60,648 nt of DNA from an uncultured Lachnospiraceae bacterium. GTDB taxonomy: Bacteria; Bacillota; Clostridia; Lachnospirales; Lachnospiraceae. The notes beneath the pieces are model-generated. The model saw only the letters and a program-made list of their open reading frames with translations. It was not told where the DNA came from and did no database searches. The translations under genes were made by a program, and so were the position numbers. Location of the stretch: contig ONEJ01000059.1 of NCBI GenBank assembly GCA_900316805.1, forward strand, positions 1-60,648, given 5' to 3'. Positions 26,656-35,855 of the stretch are shown here, in pieces; within the stretch, counting starts at the first letter, position 1; every line of letters begins with the position of its first letter.

Positions 26656-27603
26656 CTATATCAGTCCAAATGTGCGAAGCAGAAAAATCCAGAAGGTCAG
26701 CGTAACCGCCGCCAAAAGTGTCGTTGACACAATGGTGCTGGCGGTCAGCACTCCGTCATTGTTCATACTCTTCGCCATAATATAACAGCTTGGTGTTGTG
26801 GGTGATGCCAGCATAATTAAAATGGCAATCATCTTCTCCCCGGTAAAGCCCATCGAAGCAGCAACTGGCAGGAAAATCATGGGCTGGATCAAAAGCTTGA
26901 TGACCGAAGCCCATACCGTGGGTTTCAGCTTCGCCAACGCTTTTCTGCCCTCAAAGCCGGCACCGATGACGATCAGAGCCAGCGGTGTCGCCAGCTGAGC
27001 CACCGAATTGACGGTCTTATTTATGATCGCCGGAAATTGAATTCCCAGCAGAGCCACCACCATTCCAAGAAAAATCGAAATAATGATGGGGTTTTTCAAA
27101 ATGTTTACGAAGGCCTGTTTGATTTTACCGGTATCCCTTTTCCCCTCCTCCTGTGCCTCAAAAGTCAGCACGATCACAGAATAAATGTTGTAAAGGGGAA
27201 CCGCCCCAATGATCATCAAAGGTCCCATAGCGGAAGCCCCATAAATATTACTGATAAATGCCAGCCCCATAACGGCAGCACTGCTGCGGAAGCCTGCCTG
27301 CACAAAGGCACCCCGGATGCTGTGATCCTTCACAAACAGCTTCGCTGCACCCCAGATTCCCCAGAAACAGATGCTACTTGCAATGGCGCAGAACAGCACA
27401 AATTTCAGGTCAAACACATTTCTGATATCCACGGAAGCGATATCCCGAAACAGCATAAAGGGAAGGGTCACCTTGAAATTAAATTTATTGGCCACCGTGA
27501 CGAAATGCTCATCTAGCATCCCGATCTGTCTTAACACCCAGCCGATGACCATCACCAGAAAAATCGGCAGCGTCACATTGACGCTGAATAAAAAATCACT
27601 CAT
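26656..27603 (-). CDS. AEC-family (auxin efflux carrier-type) transporter
   Basis: A 315-residue membrane protein with about ten hydrophobic segments in two fivefold halves. Motifs typical of the AEC family are VMVIGWVLRQIGML near the N-terminus, QAGFRSSAAVMGLAF in the middle and ILIMLASPTTPSCYIMAKS near the end. Bacterial AEC proteins often carry organic acids. Its place between folA and ilvB suggests metabolite export or import linked to pyruvate or branched-chain acids, but that is inference. The start overlaps the folA stop by four bases (ATGA). Confidence 0.85.
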   Translation of the reverse strand: MSDFLFSVNVTLPIFLVMVIGWVLRQIGMLDEHFVTVANKFNFKVTLPFMLFRDIASVDIRNVFDLKFVLFCAIASSICFWGIWGAAKLFVKDHSIRGAFVQAGFRSSAAVMGLAFISNIYGASAMGPLMIIGAVPLYNIYSVIVLTFEAQEEGKRDTGKIKQAFVNILKNPIIISIFLGMVVALLGIQFPAIINKTVNSVAQLATPLALIVIGAGFEGRKALAKLKPTVWASVIKLLIQPMIFLPVAASMGFTGEKMIAILIMLASPTTPSCYIMAKSMNNDGVLTASTIVSTTLLAAVTLTFWIFLLRTFGLI

Positions 27604-28091
27604 TTTACTCTCTCGTACTTATAAAAATGAAACTCCAGATCAAAATATGTCTGTTCCTCACTGTCTGCGGTAATCTTCCACTCCGGCCGCTCATCCAGAT
27701 TCGGAAAATAAGCATCTGCATCGTAAGAAAAATGAATCTTTGTGATATGTGCCACATCACATTCATCCAGAAGCTGCTCGTAAACCTTTTCCCCTCCGAT
27801 GACGTATATATCCTCACTGTTGTACTTCTTTAATTCCTCGTGAAGTTCATCCATGGAATGCACCACGATGGCGTTGTCCACTTTATAATTCGGATTATGG
27901 GTCAATACAATATTCGTCCGCATTTTTAAAGGACGGCCTCCCGGGAAACTCTCTAAGGTCTTGCGTCCCATGACCACGACCTTCCCCGTGGTGGTCTCCC
28001 GGAAAAATTTCTGATCCATGGGAATGCGCACCAGAAGATTGTTGTTTTTGCCAATGGCCCAGTTGTTGTCTACTGCTGCTATCAAATTCAT
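27600..28091 (-). CDS. folA: Dihydrofolate reductase
   Basis: A 163-residue type I dihydrofolate reductase that regenerates tetrahydrofolate. Visible family features are MNLIAAVDNNWAIGKNN at the start, GKVVVMGRKTLESFPGGRPL (NADPH-binding region) and DIYVIGGEKVYEQLL. It lies 16 bases after thyA, whose reaction oxidises the folate this enzyme restores. Nothing in the sequence suggests a drug-resistant variant. Confidence 0.95.
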   Translation of the reverse strand: MNLIAAVDNNWAIGKNNNLLVRIPMDQKFFRETTTGKVVVMGRKTLESFPGGRPLKMRTNIVLTHNPNYKVDNAIVVHSMDELHEELKKYNSEDIYVIGGEKVYEQLLDECDVAHITKIHFSYDADAYFPNLDERPEWKITADSEEQTYFDLEFHFYKYERVK

Positions 28092-28107
28092 ATGGTTTTT
28101 CTCCTCT

Positions 28108-28956
28108 CTAGACCGCGATAGGAATATCTTTGATCTGCGGCCCAGTCACATAATCCGTGATCTTAATATCATCCGTGGTAAACTGGTAAAAATCCTTGAT
28201 TTCCGGATTCAACCAGAATTTCGGGGCCGGATGCTGCTCTCTGGTGATCAGTTCCTGCACCAGAGGCACGTGGCGGTCGTAGATATGGGCATCTGCGATC
28301 ACGTGTACCAGCTCTCCCACCTGCATGCCGCAGACCTGAGCCAGCATATGCATCAGCACAGCGTACTGACATACATTCCAGTTGTTGGCAGTAAGGACAT
28401 CCTGAGAACGCTGGTTCAAAACCGCATTCAATGTCAGCTTATCCTCCCCCGGCCTCTGGGTCACATTGAAAGTCATACTGTAGGCACAGGGATAAAGATT
28501 CATCTCATGGAGATCCTCATGGACATACATATTGGTCAGGATACGGCGGCTGAAAGGATTGTGCTTCAGGTCGTAGATGACCCGGTCCACCTGATCCATC
28601 ATGCCTTCCTTGTACTGATGTTTCTTTCCCATCTGATAACCGTAGGCCTTGCCGATGGAGCCCTCCGGATCTGCCCACTCATCCCAGATCGTGCTCTTTA
28701 AGTCGTGAATGTTGTTGGATTTTCTCTGCCAGATCCATAGGATTTCCTCTGTGGCCGTCTTGATAGCTGTCTTCCTTAAGGTAATGGCCGGAAATTCCCT
28801 GGAAAGGTCATAGCGGTTTACCACGCCGAACTTCTTGATGGTGTAGGCACTGCTGCCATCCTCCCAGTGGGGACGCACCAGTTCGCCTTCCGTGCTTGTG
28901 CCATTTTCCAATATATCCTTGCACATAGCCACAAAAATTTTATCTGCCTGACTCAT
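28108..28956 (-). CDS. thyA: Thymidylate synthase
   Basis: A 282-residue ThyA-type enzyme that methylates dUMP to dTMP using methylene-tetrahydrofolate. The catalytic Cys157 lies in YPCAYSMTF, the phosphate-binding Arg pair in PFSRRIL (about 138-139), and QRSQDVLTANNWN replaces the Escherichia-type QRSxDxxLGLPFN. The last feature marks the Bacillus/Clostridium branch. It appears to be the first gene of the thyA-folA-AEC-ilvB-ilvN operon. The ribosome binding site is weak (AGAGAGAAG). Confidence 0.95.
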   Translation of the reverse strand: MSQADKIFVAMCKDILENGTSTEGELVRPHWEDGSSAYTIKKFGVVNRYDLSREFPAITLRKTAIKTATEEILWIWQRKSNNIHDLKSTIWDEWADPEGSIGKAYGYQMGKKHQYKEGMMDQVDRVIYDLKHNPFSRRILTNMYVHEDLHEMNLYPCAYSMTFNVTQRPGEDKLTLNAVLNQRSQDVLTANNWNVCQYAVLMHMLAQVCGMQVGELVHVIADAHIYDRHVPLVQELITREQHPAPKFWLNPEIKDFYQFTTDDIKITDYVTGPQIKDIPIAV

Positions 28957-29020
28957 TTTCTTCTCTCTTTCTTTCCTAAGTTCACTAACAACCTATTGTA
29001 ACGAATTTTCATCAAAAAGT

Positions 29021-29935
29021 CTATGATATTATTTGTTGTACTATAAGCCGGTACTCTGCCAATGACTGACACTTTTTGATCTGCTTATAAAATTTCTCTT
29101 TTTCCGGGAAAAAGCGGATCAGATAAAACCAGATTTCCTTCATATGAAACACCACATCCCTCTCCCCCGGAAAAAGGGCAAGACAGCCTTCCAAAATTTC
29201 CTCATGCCATGCCGTAATCTGAGAATTTGACGCTTTCGGTTTCCCAAGGATTTCTCCCACCAGCCCCGGGTTGGCCAGAAGCCCCCGACCGATCATGATA
29301 CGGTCTACCGTGGGAAACAGTTCCGTGATTCTGTGATAGCCCTCCACGGTGGCAATGTCCCCATTGTAGCACAGAGGAGTCTGAATCTGTTCCACCGCCC
29401 GGGCAAAGGCAGAAAGCCTTGGGCTGTTCCGGTAAAAATCCTCCCGGACTCTTGGATGGATAATTACCTCTTCAAAAGGGTATTTTGCAAAAATCCCACA
29501 GAGGGTCTCCCACTCTTCCTCTGACTCCATGCCGATACGGGTCTTCACCGACACGGCAAGGGGGCACCTTTCCATAATCTCTGCCAGGAACTGGTCCAGT
29601 TCCTCCGGATACGCCAATAAACCGGCGCCCCGCTTCTTGGAGACCACAGTGCCGGAGGGACATCCCAGATTAATGTTCCCTCTGGAAAAGCCCAGTTCTT
29701 TCAGCTTTCCTGCCATCTCCACGATCTCATCCGCCCGGTTCCCGATCAGCTGCGGCACCAGCGTAATCCCCTGATTGTTTGCCGGATCTAAATCCCGCAG
29801 AATCTTTTTATTGAACCGCTTCGCAGCAGGAATAAAAGGGGTAAAATAGCGGTCAATATACGGAAAATGATGGGCAAACGCATTCCTCACCACAAATCCA
29901 CTGATGCCCTCAAGGGGCGCAAAATAAAAATGCAT
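29021..29935 (-). CDS. tRNA-dihydrouridine synthase
   Basis: A 304-residue flavoenzyme that reduces uridine in the tRNA D-loop. MHFYFAPLEGISGFVVRNAF is the FMN-binding start. The catalytic Cys92 is in NLGCPSGTVVSKKRGAGLL. VSVKTRIGME and CYNGDIATVEGY follow. I choose the ATG at 29935 because GGAGGAAAAGG lies just upstream; the frame extends 27 codons further without support. It sits alone between thyA and the PAS gene. Confidence 0.9.
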   Translation of the reverse strand: MHFYFAPLEGISGFVVRNAFAHHFPYIDRYFTPFIPAAKRFNKKILRDLDPANNQGITLVPQLIGNRADEIVEMAGKLKELGFSRGNINLGCPSGTVVSKKRGAGLLAYPEELDQFLAEIMERCPLAVSVKTRIGMESEEEWETLCGIFAKYPFEEVIIHPRVREDFYRNSPRLSAFARAVEQIQTPLCYNGDIATVEGYHRITELFPTVDRIMIGRGLLANPGLVGEILGKPKASNSQITAWHEEILEGCLALFPGERDVVFHMKEIWFYLIRFFPEKEKFYKQIKKCQSLAEYRLIVQQIIS

Positions 29936-30092
29936 CCTTTTCCTCCATATATCAAAAAAGTTCCAGGCGCTGGGAGAACATTCTTTTCCTGCTCTACCAC
30001 ATGCCTGGAACCCCATAGATTCTTTCCTATTCGATCAGTCTGTTGGATATCAAACTCTCTACCGGCCCATGACTCCAACCACACTTCCTATA

Positions 30093-30569
30093 TCAATAGG
30101 GTGCGCGGCTGATGCGCATTGGCTCTCCCATCGTCCCCTCATTCAAAATCTTGTTAATACAAATCTCGCACACATCCCCATCACGATCCTGTACACGAAT
30201 CACATGGGTGGACACCCATTGGTACTGATTGCCCCGGCCCTTCTGGTACAGTTTAATCGAAACCTCTTTCTTTCCCTGACCAAAGCTCTGTAACAGCTTC
30301 TCTCTGGAAAAATTCTGCAGAAACAGACTCTGGTAATTGGGATGGATGTACTCCGCTCCATAATCGATCAAATCGTCATATTTTCCTGTCATCGGAAGCT
30401 CACCCGCCAAAAAACCATCATCCTTGATCATGGTGTAGGTATTCTTGGTAAGATTCGCTGATACGATCATCGGATATGCCTGAGATACGGCTTCAAACAC
30501 CAAAAGAATGTCCTTCACACTGATTCCGTTTAATGCCTCAAATTCTTCAAATGTCTTTCCTAGTTTCAT
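30093..30569 (-). CDS. Single PAS-fold protein
   Basis: A 158-residue protein resembling the PAS domain found in front of GGDEF or kinase modules in Lachnospiraceae. Typical parts are LVFEAVSQAYPMIVSANLTKNTYTMI and YDDLIDYGAEYIHPNYQSLF, ending in WVSTHVIRVQDRDGDV. There is no output domain and no transmembrane segment, and the frame stops cleanly. It may be a stand-alone sensor or a remnant of a larger signalling protein. GGGGGG lies before the ATG. Confidence 0.6.
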   Translation of the reverse strand: MKLGKTFEEFEALNGISVKDILLVFEAVSQAYPMIVSANLTKNTYTMIKDDGFLAGELPMTGKYDDLIDYGAEYIHPNYQSLFLQNFSREKLLQSFGQGKKEVSIKLYQKGRGNQYQWVSTHVIRVQDRDGDVCEICINKILNEGTMGEPMRISRAPY

Positions 30570-30730
30570 CCTATGCCCCCCTGCCTAAACATTGAATAAT
30601 CCCCTTCTCCATACCTTTATTATAAAAGGAATCTGCGCATTTTACAAGATACAGAATGTGAAGTTTGTATGTTTATTTTTCATTAATAGTTACTGTTCAC
30701 ACTGACGGTATATTACGTGCAAAGAAAAAA

Positions 30731-30760
30731 CCTTGTAAACTGAAGGCTTACAGGGCTTTC
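30731..30760 (-). terminator. Terminator-like hairpin of the tRNA-Gly tail
   Basis: On the minus strand CCTGTAA, a 9-base loop and TTACAAGG form a stem with one bulge, followed by TTTTTT. It lies downstream of the structured tail of tRNA-Gly and would be a second termination point. Confidence 0.55.
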
Positions 30761-30767
30761 TACAGTA

Positions 30768-30870
30768 GAGCGATAGACGGGCGCAAGACGTCCGGAGGAC
30801 GTCTGCCCTGCGCCGACCGGAGCGAAGCAGAGACAAGAACCCGCACCGCGGGTGAGTGGCTCCGCTTTGC
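30768..30870 (-). repeat. Structured tail repeating the tRNA-Gly 3' end
   Basis: GAGCGATAGACGGG at 30768-30781 repeats exactly the tRNA-Gly 3' end at 30919-30932, about 150 bp away. Between them lie dense hairpins. One is AGACGTCC/GGACGTCT (30786-30793 and 30797-30804) inside a GCGCA/TGCGC outer stem. Another is ACCCGC/GCGGGT. A third is an imperfect GGAGCGAAGC/GCTTTGCTCC pair. This may be a duplication of a tRNA segment or the scar of an integration event. Confidence 0.55.
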
Positions 30871-30874
30871 TCCT

Positions 30875-30916
30875 ACAACGAAAAAGGATATCCTCACGGA
30901 TATCCTTCTTCGTTGT
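30875..30916 (-). terminator. Terminator of tRNA-Gly
   Basis: Arms ACAACGAAAAAGGATATCC (30875-30893) and GGATATCCTTCTTCGTTGT (30898-30916) pair over 19 bp with one mismatch. On the minus strand the stem directly follows the tRNA; TTTTT is part of its 3' arm. Confidence 0.6.
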
Positions 30917-30919
30917 AAG

Positions 30920-30992
30920 AGCGATAGACGGGGCTCGAACCCGCGGTCTCGACCTTGGCAAGGTCGCGCGTTACCAACTACGCCACTATCGC
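30920..30992 (-). tRNA. tRNA-Gly (anticodon GCC)
   Basis: On the minus strand the acceptor stem is GCGATAG/CTATCGC with discriminator U. The anticodon stem CGACC/GGTCG holds loop TTGCCAA, giving GCC for glycine GGC/GGU codons. The T-arm is GCGGG-TTCGAGC-CCCGT. The length is 73 nucleotides, and CCA is not encoded. U as discriminator is normal for bacterial tRNA-Gly. Confidence 0.95.
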
Positions 30993-31175
30993 ATTTCTTA
31001 AGTTCTCTGTGTTCTCCTGAACACATTTAGTATAATACCAGAGGCAACTGCATCTGTCAACCATTTTTTTAAATTTTTTTAATTTTTTTCAATTATTTGC
31101 ACGATTGCGATAATTCAGAAGACCGGATTCCCAAGCTTCATACATTGATTCGCATATAAACAGACTGACAAGGGA

Positions 31176-31206
31176 GAAAGAGTCTGGTACACCGATGTAC
31201 CAGACT
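31176..31206 (-). terminator. Terminator of the NHL-repeat gene
   Basis: A perfect 11-bp stem AGTCTGGTACA/TGTACCAGACT with loop CCGA lies 22 bases past the stop. On the minus strand it is followed by CTTTCTCCCTT, pyrimidine-rich but not an unbroken U-run. Confidence 0.75.
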
Positions 31207-31227
31207 AAGGAACCCGGCTCAATTGAT

Positions 31228-31917
31228 CTACAGCTTGATTCGAAGCAATTCCTCCGTAAACATGTCTCCCACAAACAGGTATCCGCCCTTTATCATCAGG
31301 CCGCAGGGCTCTGCAGGTGCTCTCAAGTCGTTCAGAGAATACGCCTTCACCAGCTCTGTGACTTTTCCCTTGCCAAGCTTCTTCACGGAGCCGTTTCCGG
31401 TATCGGAAATGTACATCACATCCTTGTACATAAGGATCTCCTGTGGATTGGAGAACCGGGCCGACAGAGCGCTTCCCACGGAATCCCCCTCGATTCCCTT
31501 GCGGCTTCCAGCAACGGTCTTTACCTGACCATTCTCTATCTTACAGATGCGGTGGTTGCCGGAATCTGCTACGTACAATGCTCCCTTGTAGTAGTACAGT
31601 CCCGTAGGCTCACAGAAGCCTGCCGACTTCGCGGCACTTCCGTCCTTGTAACCGCTCTTTCCCAACTGACCTGCCAGAACCACATAATTACCGCTCTGGT
31701 TGCGCCTGCGCAGCACATGATAGGTTCGGTCTGCCATGTAAAGTCTTCCACCCCTGTCCTTCGAAATCCCGGAAACAGCCATTGCCGTCTGGCTTTTCTG
31801 GGCAGCCGTATTCTCCGTTGTCTGTGCCGCCAGGACAGTCATTGTTTTCCCCTGGGGCACTGCTGCCACGCAACCCAAAAGCAGTGCAGCTATCACAATC
31901 CACGCCTTTTTCTTCAC
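31228..31917 (-). CDS. Secreted NHL-repeat protein
   Basis: A 229-residue protein with a signal peptide (GTG start at 31917; MKKKAWIVIAALLLGCVAAV). NHL-like beta-propeller repeats follow: GRLYMADRTYHVLRR, GALYVADSGNHRICKI, VMYISDTGNGSVKKL and GYLFVGDMFTEELLRI. Only about four blades are seen, fewer than a complete six-bladed propeller. GGAGGT lies upstream. It is downstream of the ruined cyclase gene and was probably part of its operon. It is the only gene of that locus that still looks intact. Confidence 0.75.
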   Translation of the reverse strand: MKKKAWIVIAALLLGCVAAVPQGKTMTVLAAQTTENTAAQKSQTAMAVSGISKDRGGRLYMADRTYHVLRRRNQSGNYVVLAGQLGKSGYKDGSAAKSAGFCEPTGLYYYKGALYVADSGNHRICKIENGQVKTVAGSRKGIEGDSVGSALSARFSNPQEILMYKDVMYISDTGNGSVKKLGKGKVTELVKAYSLNDLRAPAEPCGLMIKGGYLFVGDMFTEELLRIKL

Positions 31918-31941
31918 ATTCCCTTACCTCCATTTTCTAAT

Positions 31942-33435
31942 TTAAAGTAATTCTTCTGCCTGCAGCACTTCAAAGCCTGCGGCCTTACCCTTCAGAGGAA
32001 CACTGTCCCCTAGGGAAGTAAACCGCACGCGGCCCTCCAAGGCATCTGCCACCGCGCGGCTGACATAGATACAGCCTCCCGGTGCATTGGCCTCCAGCCG
32101 TGCCGCCGTATTGACCGTATCCCCAATGGCAGTGTAGTCCATGCGGTTCGGTGCTCCAATATTGCCTACAACGGCGGGGCCGAAATGTACGCCTACACCA
32201 AAGCTTACGGTCCTTCCATATTTCTCTTCCAGTTCCTTCTGCAATGCCGCAGACCTCTCAATCATGGCAAAGGCCGTCTTTACCGCTTTATAAATACTGT
32301 CCTCCTGGGGCAGCGGTGCTCCCCAGAAAGCCATGGTACAGTCCCCGACAAATTTGTCCAGTGTACCGTTATTCTCAAAAATGCAGGTACTGGTCAAGGT
32401 CAGATACCGATTCAGAATCTGCACGATCTCCGGCGCCACGTATCGCTTAAAGGTAGCCGTCACACGCCGTTTCTCCATGGCCGCCCGCAGGTACCCGGAA
32501 ACGATGCTGCTGACAAACAGCAGGGTTACCGCCAGCGGAATATACAGCGGGGACAGCACAAGGCCTTTTGCGTATGCCAACATGCAGATTCCCAGATATC
32601 CCGCCACAGTTCCCAGCCATCCGGTAAATACCAGAGCAAATTTTCTCCGGTAAAAAAGCAGCGTCCACAAAATACTCACCAGAATGACTGCCACAAGCTG
32701 TGATGCCGTACCCGCTTCCCGCTTCGTCTGTCCCCGCAGGAGAGCGTCCACCATATTGGCCTGGTATTCCACACCATACATCTTACCGGCGTGGTCAATG
32801 GCCGTTGCAAAATCGTCCTGCATGCCTGCCGCATAAGGGCGGATCATCACGATCTTCCCGGCATAGGCAGAAGGGTCGATTTCCCCATTCAACAAATCCA
32901 CCACACCATATCCATCACTGTATGCCCCCGGTTCACCCTGAAACGGAATGTAGTACCGGTATCGGGAATCCGTAACCGGAACCGCCTTGGGTTTCTGTCC
33001 GGTCTGCTCACAGTACAGCTCGTAAATCTGCCGGTGAAAGGAAGGAATCTGCTGCCCATCCGGCAGATCGATCTGCCAAATTCCGTGCCGGAGAACCCCG
33101 TCGGAATCAAACATGGAATTGATGTGTCCCTGCCAGGTGGCATCCTTCAGTTCATCATAAGGCTCATCATAGGCTGTCAGCGCGTACTCATCCACGGAAA
33201 AACTCCCGTCCTTATGCTCCACCACCTGGGAACCGAAGGTACCGGCACAGGCCGTGACCACCGGACAGCTGTTGGCGCAGGCTTCTGCCAGATAGGCATC
33301 CCCCTCCGGATCATCGGATTCCCCCACGTAAAGAACGTCAAGAGCGATCAGGAGGAGAAAGGTCCCATTTCGTCCAGACTCTTCTGATCTATATTGATCA
33401 GTACAACATTGCCGTCCGATGGCACTGTCAATAGA
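31942..33435 (-). pseudogene. CHASE2-adenylate/guanylate cyclase, inactivated
   Basis: A degraded membrane sensor: CHASE2 (about 33330-32700), then three membrane segments, then a class III cyclase domain. Lesion one: near 33380-33435 the normal reading (SDGNVVLINIDQKSLDEMGPF) is in another frame and ends in TGA, and the segment after GPF is deleted. Lesion two: RYVAPEIV is joined directly to QILNRYLTLT near 32425. Intact members have about 60 residues here, including the VDIRGFT segment with the metal-binding Asp. The remaining C-terminus (KFVGDCTMAFWGAP, NRMDYTAIGDTVNTAARLE) is well conserved, so decay is recent. Catalysis is impossible as read. Confidence 0.8.
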
Positions 33436-34375
33436 GGACTTTTCTGCCTTGAAGTAAAGTTTCTCATCATTCCATGTTATATACTGTTTTTTAGCTTCAA
33501 TAATAGCAGTATCTGCTGCAATTACAGTCTTATCCGCTGAAGTGTTTTGAATCACCCCACTTTGTACTGTGCTGTCTGCCGAACCGTTAAAGGAAAGAGT
33601 TCCACCCTGCAGCACGCGGATGACGGTTTCCCCGCTTCCCGTAACAGACTCTACATCTGTCAGTGTCAGATTTCCCGCGGTCTGAAGTTCGTAGGTTCCC
33701 AGTGTGGCATTCATGTTCTTAAGTTCAATGTCTGCGCCTGCCGGTATAAGCATACTTCATCCTGATTATCGAATTGTTCACAATCCTTGAGCCGCCGGAA
33801 CTGGTGATCTTCCCTCCGTCAATAATTCCGTCATTGGTTATACAGCTGCCATTTTCCAGCTTAATCTCATCTGCCAGCAGTCTTCCATCGGATGTCAGGG
33901 TCAGGTTTTTTGCCGAAATAGTACCATTATTCACAAGCCCGGCAACCGTACCGCCCCCTTCTATGCTGATGGATCCGTTCCCTGTGATGGTTCCCTCTGC
34001 CACAATTTGGCCACCACTCTGAATCTGAAGTGCTGCCCCCTGTTCCATCTTTAACTCGGCCCCGGAAGCAACCGTCAGCTTTTTTCCCTTCTGCCGCAGA
34101 GATGCCCTGGTGTTTTCGTCAAGCTTAACTGCCTTGCTGTTGTCCAGACTGATATAAGCGCTGCTCTCTTTGCCGGTTTCTACGGAGTTTCCGTTGTACA
34201 GCCGCATCCCCAGAGAAATCTTGCACGTTGTTCCATTCTACGTCTTAACCTTCACTGTCCCCTCTGTCTGGGTCAGCTTCATGGTGGTCGCCCGCGCCGT
34301 TGCCGCATATACCGGGGTACAGGTAGAACCTGCCAAAAGCAGCACCATTACCACACTGAGTACTTTACTTATCCC
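33436..34375 (-). pseudogene. FecR-domain protein, inactivated
   Basis: The remains start with a signal-peptide-like SKVLSVVMVLLLAG near 34372, which lacks an ATG, GTG or TTG at its expected place. The frame reads TQTEGTVKVKT and then hits a TAG at 34238-34240. It continues in frame as GMRLYNGNSVETGKESSAYISL, typical of FecR domains, then as a beta-solenoid (QSGGQIVAEGTITGNGSI). Near 33740 the frame shifts to IPAGADIELKNMNATLG. The C-terminal end is fused to the broken cyclase gene. Four separate lesions make function very unlikely. Confidence 0.75.
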
Positions 34376-35401
34376 CCCTCAATCCGCGTGGATATCCGCT
34401 TCCGTTCAACCTCTCATGGTGCTGGATGGCATAGGTGACGACTTCCTTATATTCCTCCCCAAATTCCATCTGCTCCAGCATACGCCGGGTCATTTCCACG
34501 TGATCCTGCATGATCTGGCGTTCCTGCTCCGTCAGGGTTCCCCGTTTGATCAGAAGCTGCTGCCGTTCCTCCTTGGTAATCCAAGGCTGCACCGTGCCGT
34601 CCTCCTCCTCGTAGGTCCGGGCGGTCAGTTCCATAACCTGATCCCGGAGTGTATCCGTCAGAAATCCTGCTTCGTTAACCTTGTCGATCAGTTCTCTCTC
34701 CTGAACCGCATCCTCTAACAACTGCTTTTCCCATCCTCTCCGATGATTCCCTGCAGCCTTTCAATCTTTGTGAGCAGCCGGATCCTATCCAGACGATCCA
34801 TTACCCTCTGATAATTTTCTCCCAGCCGGTCTTTCTTGTCCATAATCTCCGCCGGGGTGATGAGTTTTCCAATATCATGGAGTCTGACACTCATCAGGAA
34901 AATATATTCTTCCTTCTCATTGAATGACCATCCCAGCTGCTGCCTGTTCAGCCAATTTATAAAACGTTTCGCATAGAGGGTCATATTGTTGGTATGGTTT
35001 GCGGTGTAGGGCGATCTCTCATCCACCGCCGTTGTTATGACCCGCACGAAGGAATCCAGCATTTTCTGGATCTGCTGGGCGTACTGGCGATTCGTCAGGC
35101 AGATAGCCGCCTGAGAGCCCAGTGCTGACAGGATCTGCTCATATTCTGTCCGGAAGGGGATCACATTTCCATCCTCATCCAGAGCATTGATCAACTGGAG
35201 CACACCGATGACCTCTCCCTTATCGTCCTCCATGGGAACCACCATCATGGTCTGGGTCCGGTAGCCGGTGATCTGGTCATATTTCTTCGGACCGGAAAAA
35301 TCATAGACCGAGCTTACGTACACACTTGGAATATTGATCAGACTTCGGGAAAGTACGCCGCAGGCACACACATTTTCCTTCGACAACGGCACTGGCGGCA
35401 T
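34365..35401 (-). pseudogene. GAF/HD-GYP phosphodiesterase, inactivated
   Basis: A cyclic-di-GMP phosphodiesterase-type protein. The GAF part (YRTQTMMVVPMEDDKGEVIGVLQLIN) starts in mid-domain, since the N-terminus is deleted. The HD motif is in RLHDIGKLITPAEIM. Near 34720-34735 the reading shifts frame (after LQGIIGEDGK) and resumes as QLLEDAVQERELIDKVNEAG. The HHERLNGSGYPRGLRGD motif at the end is cut by a stop at the junction with the FecR gene, so the rest of the HD-GYP domain is missing. Inactive as read. Confidence 0.8.
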
Positions 35402-35685
35402 TTTGATCTCACCTCCGCTGCCTCCCTGTCATAAAAGATTGGACCTGTAAGTATCCCCAGCATATGATCAATGTGAAAATGTGTAAAAAACACATGCACC
35501 TTCTCGTGCTCCTTCCACACGCGTTCCGGCAGATTCATAAGGCCTGTACCGGCATCAAAAATCACCGCATCGGATGCTGTTTCCAGTAAAACACAGGCAG
35601 TGGCACCGCCATAGGTAGAAAACTGCTCCCCGCTGACCGGCATGCTCCCCCTGGCACCCAGAATTGTTATCTGACTATTCTTCAC
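35402..35685 (-). pseudogene. Metallo-beta-lactamase-fold protein, truncated
   Basis: The first 95 residues or so of an MBL-fold hydrolase: ILGARGSMPVSGEQFSTYGG, FDAGTG and the metal motif THFHIDHMLGI (HXHXDH). Full-length members are about 250 residues. Here the reading ends after PIFYDREAAEV, where sequence of the next gene's GAF domain begins in another frame. A deletion clearly joined the two genes. The later metal-binding His and Asp residues are missing. Confidence 0.75.
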
Positions 35686-35855
35686 CTTCTGCTCTCCTAA
35701 CTGTTCTTTTTAGTTTTATCGAAAATTACCCCATGTTATTATCATACTACCATGTCCATTCGCAAATGAAAATAGAAAAACACAAAAATCATGTGCCGTG
35801 CATGAAATAAAAAACGCCCGCATACACTTTAGGGAACAGGAAATGGAGGTAAATT

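Noticed and set aside
30713-31030. Several small open frames over tRNA-Gly and its tail
   Set aside because: They translate the tRNA and hairpins and have no start signals.
31942-35685. Assembly or sequencing error as the cause of the broken genes
   Set aside because: Single frame slips could be errors, but gene-fusing and in-frame deletions of tens to hundreds of bases cannot be explained this way without misassembly.
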